Assembly: GCA_024811115.1 (NCBI GenBank)
Contig: JAKOGH010001043.1
Location: 1 to 64,000 of the forward strand
Source: Terana coerulea
Lineage: Eukaryota; Basidiomycota; Agaricomycetes; Polyporales; Phanerochaetaceae
Length of the DNA stretch: 64,000 bases
Reading direction: 5' to 3'
Shown piece after piece: positions 11,126-20,325 of this stretch. Position numbers and translations under genes: made by a program. Each line of letters starts with the position of its first letter. Within the stretch, counting starts at the first letter, position 1. The notes under the pieces are model-generated. The model had not been told where the DNA came from and searched no databases. It saw only the letters and a program-made list of their open reading frames with translations.

Positions 11126-11797
11126 TCAAACTGGGAGACGCGGATGTGACGACTGAGACACTCCCCTTCCCCATATCCCGAGGATCCGGATCGCCCCCTG
11201 TATTCTCTCCCTATGTGCTGCGGCGCTCAAGCATACGTCGAAAGCCACGTTCGCGGCAACCGCGAGACTTGTAGTCTGCACCAAGGGTGCGTTTGTGACC
11301 GAGTCGATGCCGCCGCCATACAGCCAGCGAAGTATCAGCACGCCCACCGGTAGGAGGCACGACCCCGTGATCGAGCGGATGGCGAACGTCGCTTGCGGAA
11401 GGATTATTTCCCACTGCGAGATTGCGTCGTTGAAGAAGAGGCGGCGGAGCCGTTGCGTGCTGGAGAGGCCGCCGATTGCGATCCCCATGACGGCGCTGAC
11501 GAGGAAAGCGCCGACCGCTGCCGTCTGAAAGTACTCCTTGGACAGCTGTACGATAGAGATAGCGATGGTCCCATGTAATATGTATTCCCAGCCTACGGTG
11601 AGCGGCACCAGGATCAACGTCACCAGCAATGCGCGCAGGACGAAGAGACATCGCAGCAGGGCGTCGCTGACGAGGCTTATCGCCAGCGTAGACGCAACTT
11701 GCAGTGCAATGTTCAGTACCCTGTGGCGACCCAAGGCTGCCATGTCACCGCTGTCCGCATCGCGAAGTAGCTCAGCGGCAGGCTGCATATCGCCCAT
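11126..11797 (-). CDS. Small multi-pass membrane protein, lineage-specific family, copy A
   Basis: A single open frame of 223 aa starting at the ATG at 11797. It has about five hydrophobic segments: roughly residues 28-46, 50-72, 92-112, 140-163 and 175-195. It carries a motif shared with the two other minus-strand genes nearby, LPVGVLILRWLYGG in this copy. The segment EYILHGTI and a late AVAANV are shared with copy B. No known Pfam family is evident to me. There is no signal peptide; the protein is probably an integral membrane protein. It is on the same strand as copy B, the aldehyde dehydrogenase and copy C. A TATA-like sequence lies about 245 bases upstream of the ATG. The function is unknown. 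Confidence 0.72.
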   Translation of the reverse strand: MGDMQPAAELLRDADSGDMAALGRHRVLNIALQVASTLAISLVSDALLRCLFVLRALLVTLILVPLTVGWEYILHGTIAISIVQLSKEYFQTAAVGAFLVSAVMGIAIGGLSSTQRLRRLFFNDAISQWEIILPQATFAIRSITGSCLLPVGVLILRWLYGGGIDSVTNAPLVQTTSLAVAANVAFDVCLSAAAHRERIQGAIRILGIWGRGVSQSSHPRLPV

Positions 11798-12713
11798 AGT
11801 GGGCTCTTGTCAATGATATGTATCTGAAAGCGTAGAGATATGCATAATCGGGAACAAAAGCGCATTACGCTACAAGGTTACTCACCTTTCAAAGTGAAAG
11901 CCTTCACAACCAAGACATTCAATCAACATTTCCTTGCACCCAGTAGGCTCAGAAGACGGACGTACGTATGATTCGGAACTGACACAGCGGGTACGGCGGG
12001 GTCGTAGAATAGCTTCCCCGCGTATAACACACAACACACTTATATAACCCATGTAAGCATAGCCACTCCGTCATCTGCCAATGTGTATCTATTCGGTGGA
12101 TCAGATGAGTGGAGTGCTACCCGCACGGCATGGGTCACGGCACCGGCATGTCCACCTAGCTATCAGTAGGCTGCAACGAGTAAGCGGGCCGAGCGGCATA
12201 AGTACGATCTGCAAGTCAGTGAAGCAGAATCGAGTGGTACAGTAGTAGAGGGCTTTCAGTTGAGTAACAACGTCGTGGTTAGCCGTTGAAAGAGTGGAAA
12301 AGGTCGGGCCCTCGACGCGTGCCAAATAAGGCACTTCACATCTGCTTCACATTGACCTCCGCCGAGTCGTAGTCAAAGGACTCGGTCTGGACTTTGCCAC
12401 CACCGTGACCACACTGGTCCAACAACTATCCATCGGGAGGTACTTGACACACAGGTGAGCTTCAACTCTGGAATATAGAAATGATATTGATAACCTATAA
12501 TACACAGCACAACTTCAAACCTTTACTTTCTCGAGCGATTCGGAACGAACATTGTCATCGTAGCTGGTATAGTCTCTTGTAGCTGACGAATTCGAAAGCT
12601 GAAAGCATGCGAACATGCAATGGAGCTGTACGCATCATATGATGTACAGCTATGGTGAGCGGCGTGTTCCATGAGTAATGAAAGCCGGTTACTCACACTG
12701 GCTTGTCGGCAGT
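11798..12713. other. Intergenic region between membrane-protein copies A and B
   Basis: This holds the promoter of copy A (minus strand) and the end of copy B. No convincing coding exon was found; short frames near 12100-12330 lack any relation to the flanking family. Confidence 0.5.
12040..12047 (-). promoter_or_regulatory. TATA-like element for membrane-protein copy A
   Basis: The sequence TTATATAA sits about 245 bases upstream of the copy A start codon. Position and sequence fit a TATA box, but no transcription start is known. Confidence 0.35.
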
Positions 12714-13463
12714 CTACACCTTTGACTCCGTAACCTCGCCTTCCGCTGGAGCTGCACCCTGACTATCCTCTCCATCCAGAGGCAGCGCAATCTTGCCCTC
12801 CGCCCTCTCTTTGCCGCGCTTCAAGAATGACAAGGCCGAGATCAGGACGTTCGCAACGGCGGCGACAACCGCCGAGCGCACGGGATCGCCCATGACGGAG
12901 TCAAGGACTTCGCCGTACCACCACTGCAAAGCAGCGACGCCGAGCGGGAGCTGGGAAATTCCGACGAGGAGCGCGATGGAGGCGTTGCGGATCCGGCTGC
13001 CTTGGCACTGCTTCAGCACCCTCTGCCGCCTCTCCTGGCGAGCCTCTTTACCGCTCCTCTTGCCCACCGGGATCTTGCCGACGAGGATGCCGACAGCGCA
13101 GGCGAGCCCAAGGAGGGCGGAGAAGCTTCCGCATATGATGACGGCACCGACTGCGGACGCCCTGAAGTACGCGAACGGCAGCCGCCCGAGCTTGTCGGGG
13201 ACGGTGCCGTGCTGAATGTATTGCTCCCCCGCAGCAAGTGCGACGGCGACGAGGCTGACCAGTCCGGCGCGCCCGACGAACATGAGGGATGTGACCGTGC
13301 CGAGAAAGCTGGACATGAAGGCCATCCCGACAGTAGCACCAACGAGCCGCCGGTTCGCAGTGGATATCATCCCGCGGATGGTGCGAGGTGCTACGTCAGG
13401 TACCGGTGGTTGTGCAGGTGCGACCGGGTCCATCGCACCCATGTCGAGGCTGGCGTGTGCCAT
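12714..13463 (-). CDS. Small multi-pass membrane protein, lineage-specific family, copy B
   Basis: A single open frame of 249 aa. The N-terminus is Pro/Ala-rich. Hydrophobic segments follow at about residues 42-60, 62-80, 102-128, 160-178 and 186-205. The signature LPLGVAALQWWYGE aligns with LPVGVLILRWLYGG of copy A. QYIQHGTV aligns with EYILHGTI, and AVVAAVANVL with the late segment of A. A basic loop (KRSGKEARQERRQRVLK) between the third and fourth segments should face the cytosol by the positive-inside rule. No catalytic motif is visible. A and B look like products of an old tandem duplication that have since diverged strongly. The function is unknown. Confidence 0.72.
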   Translation of the reverse strand: MAHASLDMGAMDPVAPAQPPVPDVAPRTIRGMISTANRRLVGATVGMAFMSSFLGTVTSLMFVGRAGLVSLVAVALAAGEQYIQHGTVPDKLGRLPFAYFRASAVGAVIICGSFSALLGLACAVGILVGKIPVGKRSGKEARQERRQRVLKQCQGSRIRNASIALLVGISQLPLGVAALQWWYGEVLDSVMGDPVRSAVVAAVANVLISALSFLKRGKERAEGKIALPLDGEDSQGAAPAEGEVTESKV

Positions 13464-14032
13464 GGCTGTAGTGTTAAGGGGTGTTCGGATGTGTGGATGT
13501 AGGTGTATGAGCTCTGTGTGTGTTCTGTCAGGGAAAACTTGAGGCCAGGTATGGTATCACATCACGTACTGGAGCAAAGACGTGTAACTGTCGAGAGGAC
13601 GATATCCGCGAGGTCGTTGTGGGGGGTAGGAAGAGCGTACTAGCCGCGCGGTGCATACAGTCAGGATATATATACATGTGTGGGAGCTTACATATCCGCA
13701 GTGATTTTGATACAATCGTGGCGTACGTTCACGGCCGGCGAGATTGTGAGTTCCAGATGGAACTGTCAATTCATCGCGTAGGCAGTGGCAGGCGCTGCAA
13801 CGCGGAGATCTTTCGTAACAAAAACCTTGACCCAAGCTCAGCGAAAAGTAAGTCTCACGCATACAAGTAGACGGTATAGCTCAAAAAATACACAGGATCG
13901 AGTAGGAAATGGTGTTGTTACATTACATGGTTATATCTTCGACCCGAGTGCAGTGGACTATTAAATCCTCACCCCGAGGTTGATGTGAACTGCCTTGACG
14001 TTTGTATATCTGTGTTTAAGTCAGTATCGAAT
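13464..14032. other. Promoter of membrane-protein copy B and 3' flank of the aldehyde dehydrogenase
   Basis: Non-coding as far as I can see. It contains a TATA-like run about 200 bases upstream of the copy B start. The aldehyde dehydrogenase stop codon is at the right-hand end. Confidence 0.5.
13666..13674 (-). promoter_or_regulatory. TATA-like element for membrane-protein copy B
   Basis: An ATATATATA run lies about 200 bases upstream of the copy B start codon. Its position resembles that of the TATA-like element of copy A. No start-site data are available. Confidence 0.3.
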
Positions 14033-15962
14033 TTAGCCATCACAATCAGGCTGATACACGTACGCTTCGAGGGCATACTCGCCCAGGTCCTTTCCGAAAC
14101 CAGACTGCTTGTACCCGCCGAAGGGTACTCGCCAGTCAGGACCCGATGTTATGTTAACCTACATGGTTTCCATATAATCAGTGGGAGCTGCCTTCGACCA
14201 CAAGTACAGAGACACTCACGTAGACACTCCCAGCCTGCATCGCATTAGCCACGCGGTGCGCCTTGTTGATGTCCTGGGTGTAAATGCACGCGGCAAGACC
14301 ATAGACAGTGTTGTTCGCCAGCTCGATGATCTCGGCCTCGTCTTTGAACTTCACCAAAACGCCGACCGGGCCGAAGATCTCCTCCTTGACGATCTTCATG
14401 TCATGGTGCACGTCCGTGAAGATGGTGGGCTGGATGAAGTACCCGTCCTTCCCAAAGTGGTCGCCGCCAGCCACGACCGTTGCGCCTTCCTGCTTGCCTG
14501 CAGAGATATAGCTCAAGACGCGCTATAATAAGCACGTTAGTGAATGCATGCGTTATGTCATCGAGCACGCCTCACGTCGAACTGGGATTTGGACACCACG
14601 GGACCGTTCTTGGTGTTGGGGTCAAATCCGCTACCTGGTTGCGTGGCTTTCGCTGCGGCGGTCAGCCCCACGACAAACTGGTCGTAAATCTTCTCCTGCA
14701 CAAAGATTCTGGAGCCCGCCGTGCACATCTGCCCACTGTGGTGGCTGTAACGCAGCATGAGAATTATTCATTGGATTTATCGCAGTTGTACTCACAAGAT
14801 ACCCGCGGCCGTCCACTTCACTGCCTGGTCCAAGTCGGCGTCATCAAAGACGATGTTGGGAGTCTTGCCACCAAGCTCAAGCGTGACGCGCTTAAGGTTG
14901 CTCTTGCCCGCGGCCTCCATAATTTTGCGGCCAGTGAGTGTGCTGCCGGTGAAGGACACCTTGCCGATGACGGGATGCTCCGAAATTGCCTGTCCGGTCA
15001 CCGACCCATAGCCCGGGAGGATGTTGACGACGCCGGGAGGGAAACCAGCCTCCTTGATGAGCTCTGCGAATTTCAGCACGCTGAGCGGAGTGATCTCCGA
15101 GGGCTTGAGGATAACGCAATTCCCTGTGGCCAACGCGGGGGCGAGTTTCCAGGCGGTAATCATGACTGCACTCCAGACGTCAGCTCGGCGAGAACTCCGT
15201 TTGGGCCACGAGGAAACATACGAGGGAAGTTCCATGGGACAATCAGGCCAACAACACCAATCGGCTCGTGTCTGGTATACGCGAATTTGTTTTCATCCGT
15301 CTACATGAGAAGTGTCAGGTCTTCGCGCCCTGGTTCCTTGGCGGAGTCTGCTCACTTCGATGGTCTTTCCGCCGAGCTTGTCTGCCCAGCCGGCAAAGTA
15401 TCTGAACGTCGAAATCGCGTTCGGGAAGTCCAGAGCCTTCACATGGAAGAGATGCTTTCCTGGACGACACATCAACCCAGTTCCTTCAGAGCAAACGGCA
15501 CATGACTACACACCAGCGTCCAAAGCTTCCAAGGCCGCGAGCTCGTCCAGATGCGCTTCAAAGAGGTCGGCAAGCTTGGAGAGCAGCCGCGAGCGCTCGG
15601 TTCCAGACGCCTTCAAGCCCCAGGAGGACTTGAACGCCGCCTGCGCAGCGTCGACCGCGCGGTTAACGTCCTTCGCACTGGCATCGGCAATGGTGGTGAT
15701 GGTCTTGCCGGTTGCTGCGAACGAACAGGGGCATTAGCAGTGGGTCTTATGAGCTTCACTGCCCAGTCGCCCTTACTAGGATCAACGACTCTATCGTCGC
15801 GTTAGCGTACCGCTAGGACAAGAGGAGTAATCAAACGCACTCAATCGGGGTACCCTTCTCCAGAGGGTCCACAAACTCGTTGTTGATGAAAAGCCCAGTG
15901 TTTAGGCTGACCTTGCCCTTGTACAGCGGAGTGTCGAAGTCGTGGGTATAGATCTGGGGCAT
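14033..15962 (-). CDS. NAD(P)-dependent aldehyde dehydrogenase
   Basis: A multi-exon gene of about 500 aa, starting [16 protein letters not shown] and ending after [20 protein letters not shown]. It belongs to the classical aldehyde dehydrogenase superfamily and oxidises aldehydes to carboxylic acids. Visible landmarks are VPWNFP split by an intron and followed by [11 protein letters not shown], and [11 protein letters not shown] in the nucleotide-binding fold. The catalytic Glu lies in VTLELGGK and the nucleophile Cys in [18 protein letters not shown] and the C-terminal FGG are also present. All key residues are intact. At least seven short introns are present, and the exon borders I followed keep frame throughout. 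No targeting sequence is obvious, so it is probably cytosolic, although a cryptic signal cannot be excluded. It lies on the same strand as, and among, three related membrane-protein genes. Substrate range is not predictable from sequence. Confidence 0.95.
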
Positions 15963-16895
15963 GGTGGTACGATTGGCTGCTGCGGTGGTGGGTGAAAACC
16001 TACCCGCAGGGTCTGGCTCCCCGCTACTTATACCTCCCACAGTCTGGCTCGGGGAGCTCGCGTCTCTGTCCGTGGCTCCATGCAGGGCCACGGGATGGGC
16101 CAAAATGAAACAACTCAATACCGAGCGATCATCTTGCGTCAATCCTGTGCTACTGTCAGTACCCCGGCTGGACTGCCATCGCGCTCACGGTGTAGGCTGA
16201 TGGCCTTGCAACCCCGCGCTGGGACGCTTCGGTAACTTGATACGTGGAAATCAGCTGTCGGCCAAGGCGGCTTATCGTAGCGACAGTTTACAAAGCCCCT
16301 GTATGATAAAGCAACACAGAAATGAGTGCGCAACGAACAGGTTTCTTGGAATTCCTTGGTGCCGCTATGTCTCAGAATCCGGTGCATTGGCCTTCACGAG
16401 ACCAATCCGCATACTGTAATCACAGCTTTGACGCGCTCTTCAGCATTCAATTCGACCGTCGTGGAGGATATGACGTTCGGCTCACCGGGGTTGTCTAAAT
16501 TGACGATCATGAGTGTACGGAAGCAACTCGTTTCGCGAAGATCTTCAGCGTGAGACACATGCACGTCTTCATCTCCTCTGTTTTCCTATAGGTTCGCTAA
16601 CACCGAAATCGATGATATCTTAACCACCAGTGTGAGAACATTTGTAAGAAACCAGACAGCTTGTGAAAGGGCACCCTTGTCATTAGCGATTGACTATGAT
16701 TTGGAAGCTTCGGAAAACCCGTGCCTACAGATGTATTTGATGGGCAATGATAGCCCTGAGCGAAGGATACGACCGTAATAAAACTGCTCAAAACATAGCG
16801 CACTAGTATGCATGAAGTTGAATGACGTTGGCGGAATGACGCGGACGAGATGTACGAACTGCTCCCAGAAGATAGGCCACGGTCGCCGATAAATA
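15963..16895. other. Intergenic region upstream of the aldehyde dehydrogenase
   Basis: This contains the promoter of the aldehyde dehydrogenase (minus strand) and the 3' flank of membrane-protein copy C. No supported coding sequence was seen. Confidence 0.5.
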
Positions 16896-17947
16896 TTATA
16901 AAGTGACCAGCTCCTTTCGACTCTCGGACACTTGAGCAGTGCTAGTCGTCTGCTGAAAGATTTGGGAGGAGAGCCGGCGCCGCACAAGCAAGAACGACTG
17001 CACAGCCACGGCGCCGACGACGTTCGCCATCGCAGCATGCCACGCGTCAACACCCAGAGCCGAGGGCTCCGCACCGAGGACACCATAGCACCAGCGCCGC
17101 GCGACGAACCCGGCGGGAATGACACAAAGCGCGGTCATCACATCCAGGAACACGCCGCGCATGGTTTGGAACCCTTTCGACGCGTCCATCGCGCGGCGCA
17201 TCGCCATGGGCTCTGGCTCGAGCTTGCGGGCAAGACGGCAGACGGTGTGTCCAAGAATGGCAAAGTTGAGCAGGTGAGCCATGACGGCGCCGACGAGGAC
17301 GCCGCCAAGGGCAACAATTTTGAGTTGGGCGAAGAGGGCTGGGAGGAAGGAAGAGGCCGCCGGGACGTGCTGCATGAGGTGATGAAACGAAGAGGGCTCG
17401 AGTGGTCTTGCGCCAGGCACAGCACGCAAGGCGTTGACTGCTGAATGGCCAACGAGTCCCAGAGTAAAGCCAGCGAGGAAGATCTTCATGGCGCGCTTGA
17501 AGAAGCTAATGCCCATAGGAACCATGAAAGGGATAGGAATGAGGAGCTGGACAAAGAGAATGATCGCGACGTGCTGGGCGTATTCCAGCGTGGGTAGGTC
17601 GGTGAGCTTCGCCATGGAGGAATCTATGGCTTCATCTTTGGCCTTTCGACTTGGTGGAACCTCGCTCGTGGGGCTCTCGACGAAATCGGAAAACTCGTCG
17701 TTATGCGCTTCCTCAGTATGCGGCAAGACAGGTGTCTCCGGAAACTGAGCGACCTCGAAGTCGGTATGATGAGGGTAATGATGGACATCGAGGTGGGCGT
17801 GGGGAGGGTAGTCCGCGAGCAGCGGAGCGTCTTCGGGGTGGAAGTAGTCAGAAGGTGGGACGGGACTCGCCGGTAGGTGCTGCTATAAAAGTCAGACACC
17901 ATAGCTAGACGGTGCTAGCTACATAGGGTCCATACCTTGACTGCCAT
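16896..17947 (-). CDS. Multi-pass membrane protein, lineage-specific family, copy C (long N-terminus)
   Basis: Two exons: a 12-nt first exon at 17936-17947 (MAVK) and 16896-17882, joined by a GTATGG...TATAG intron. The product is 332 aa. The first 110 residues are hydrophilic and rich in Pro, His and acidic residues. The remainder has about five hydrophobic segments. The signature IPAGFVARRWCYGV matches LPVGVLILRWLYGG and LPLGVAALQWWYGE of copies A and B. IVALGGVLVGAVMAHLLNF and AAMANVVGAV correspond to the third and fifth segments of those copies. It is the most divergent of the three and the only one with an N-terminal extension. The start is chosen because the extension is in frame and begins with an ATG right before a good donor. 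The function is unknown. Confidence 0.68.
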
Positions 17948-19282
17948 CACGTCTAGTTAGGACACTACAACCTCGCAGCGACTATCACGGCCAGTCTTCT
18001 CTTCCTATAGGAATTCACAGCTTCACTATTGAGACGGGCAAGCAAGGATTAGCTCCAAAGATGACGCACAAGGCGCGACATACATACCTGAAAGCTGGTC
18101 GAAGCGATCTTCAGGATGTGAAGAGGACTTTTGGGACGAGACAACCCCGGCGACCAGCACTGCAGTATTTGAGCTCTATCGCCATGCTGAGCAGATTCGA
18201 TGGTGTCGGGAGACGAGTACAGGAGTGTCGAAGAGTAGGTGGTGGTCTGGGAGCAAGAGACGGGTAATACTTAGCAAGAGTCCGGTTTCCTGTCGGAGAG
18301 AACGCCAAACACATCCCGACACCCCGCCATCATTCCCGATATGGCCGAATCCCGCCCTTATTCCCCACCCCCGCCTTTACCCCTGTGTTTGAGCTTGACG
18401 TTATCATCAAATTCACTTCAGCTGTACAAAGCTTCACACTCAGACGACGATCCCAGAAGGACTGCGGTAGATTCAATTCTGTCCTTTACCACAAGGCCAC
18501 CTTGCATATGCATTCTAGATCTCCCTCACAGAGTGCTGAGCGCTTGAACGCGCTGTGCCAGGTTGTCTGGATCTCAGAGCCTGAGTTTATTTTCCCTTGG
18601 CAATTCACCACACTACGGCTACAGTATGATGAAGTATAGCATTCGGCGTTCCCACCCTGGGTACGTCGTTGCTACCAATTCCCAATGTCACCCGTCCAAT
18701 GGCGTACCCGGCCCTGCAACCATAGTGCACTTCCGCTTCAGCCAAGCGGCACAAAACGACAGTTCCTCCCACACAGTATTCGTTGATGTTTGTGCCTTTC
18801 CCGTACCTGCCTCGTCCTTGTCAATCATCACGCGCAGACGATGGAGTCGCGCAGCTACCTCTCGAAAGACCGCAAAATGCACAGCGAGTAATGGTTCTCT
18901 AATCCAAGGTCCGAGTGCTCGAGGCTGGCTTCGCAGGCTTCCCTTCTCCCGACGGCCACAGTGGAAGGCTTTCGATGGTATGCCGCATGCAATGGTGGGT
19001 ATAATGCGCGATCTGTGTACAGTCTCGGTGTGCGATATGGAGAACCTCTCGGTACTTCACTTCTTCCGGTGTCTTGCATTCGAGTCCAAACGAAGGCGTT
19101 AATGCTTGTCTGACATGAGGAGAACATTGCGCTTCCATGCAAAGTCTGCCAGGAAGGGGAGGTCACTGGCAAGATATTGACAAGAAAACATGCGTCACAT
19201 ATTGTGCACTCCAAAGAACTCAGTGTCAGATGAGGTCTGCATTAACACAAGAGGAGCGTAACTCACATCGCATGCTGTCTGG
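17948..19282. other. Long intergenic region
   Basis: More than 1.3 kb without a gene I can support. The longest frame, near 18563-19102 on the plus strand, has no recognisable domain and no good splice partner. The region contains the promoter of membrane-protein copy C. A small lineage-specific gene could be missed here. Confidence 0.45.
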
Positions 19283-20033
19283 TCACTCCTCTTCCTCTTC
19301 TTCATCATCTTCCGCCTCAGATCCACTCCCATCCTCATCCTCGTCATCCTCGTTCTCATTCTCATCGACCTCGGATTCATCTTCCTCCTCCTCGCCATCC
19401 ATGGCTTGATTTTGCGGCGCGGCGGGTGGTGGGTGCTGCATCGGCGGGTGCGGGGCATGTTGGGTCGCGCCGCTGGCCATCTTTCGGGCTTGCACGGCCC
19501 GTTCGGCCTCTTCCCTCTCCTCGTCGACCGGTAGCAGGAGATTCAGCGCCAGATCCCGCCATCTTAGCGAGCCGTTCACGCCACCACCCGCGTAGCCCAT
19601 GTCTTCGAACAACGCTCGAGATGCAGGGTCGTATGGTCGTCGAGGAAGAGAGGCAGGATGTTTAACATGTGTTGGGTTCCCATAAGGATATGAAGGATGC
19701 ACTTGCGATGGCAAGACTGAAGGAAACGGTGTGTCAAGCTATTGTGTAGGAGGTCCAAGTGCCTACGCACCATCAGAATCGTCGGGATTTGGCGGAACCA
19801 TATGCGAGGGTATGTCCACATCTAGACACATTGAGTCTGGGAATGACAAACGTGTAGTTTTGTGACTGACCTGTATCCGATAGCTCCCCAGGGAGATAGT
19901 CTGATGTCCCGATAGTATCTAGAACATCTAGGTCATAATCCGTCATGTGCAGGTAACAAAATGTCAAGTCCTTATATACAGAATTGGTGAATATTTGATT
20001 CGTTTTTGTTGTGTTTGAGCTGCTTACCGTCAT
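19283..20033 (-). CDS. APC13: Anaphase-promoting complex subunit 13 homologue with acidic C-terminal extension
   Basis: Exons: 20028-20033, 19871-19970, 19771-19821 and 19283-19701. The product is about 190 aa. Early residues read LDVLDTIGTSDYLPGELSDT, then DVDIPSHMVPPNPDD. Later comes SLRWRDLALNLL. This order (hydrophobic-D...D-LP...DV-IP...P, then W-x-DLAL) is the pattern of APC13/Swm1, a small subunit that stabilises TPR subunits of the anaphase-promoting complex, the ubiquitin ligase for cyclins and securin. The family is usually 70-130 aa. Here a Pro-rich linker and a C-terminal tail of almost only Glu, Asp and Ser are added. The first exon codes only Met-Thr. The gene is divergent from TFIIIC90, 292 bases away. 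The match rests on short motifs. Confidence 0.7.
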
Positions 20034-20325
20034 TATTTCTTTCGAAATCTCCCTCTTGAGTAATTGAGCATGTGAGGTGGTGGTGGAGGTCAAGGCGCGT
20101 CGCACGCGAACCTACGCGACCTTCGCGGAGTCTGAATTAACCATCTCTGCAGACCTGGCGCTTAGGCTCCTACGCGGCTTTGTCGCGAGCAGTCAAGTAG
20201 ACCAGGTATGGTTCTCTGCAGACGTGTGTACTCTCCCATTCTTACGCACGATTGAAATGTTGTAGGAGGCTTTATGATATTAAATTACTGAATATTTGAC
20301 GATCTAGCCCGCTAAAGTGTTCGAA
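20034..20325. promoter_or_regulatory. Shared divergent promoter of APC13 and TFIIIC90 homologues
   Basis: 292 bases between two start codons pointing away from each other. No specific motif is assigned; the arrangement implies both promoters lie in this short gap. Confidence 0.5.

Noticed and set aside
11295..11578. Plus-strand frames opposite membrane-protein copy A
   Set aside because: They are shadows of the minus-strand gene; only the minus frame shows the family signature.
18563..19102. 179-codon open frame on the plus strand
   Set aside because: No domain, atypical composition, no supporting splice sites, and it lies in an otherwise non-coding region.
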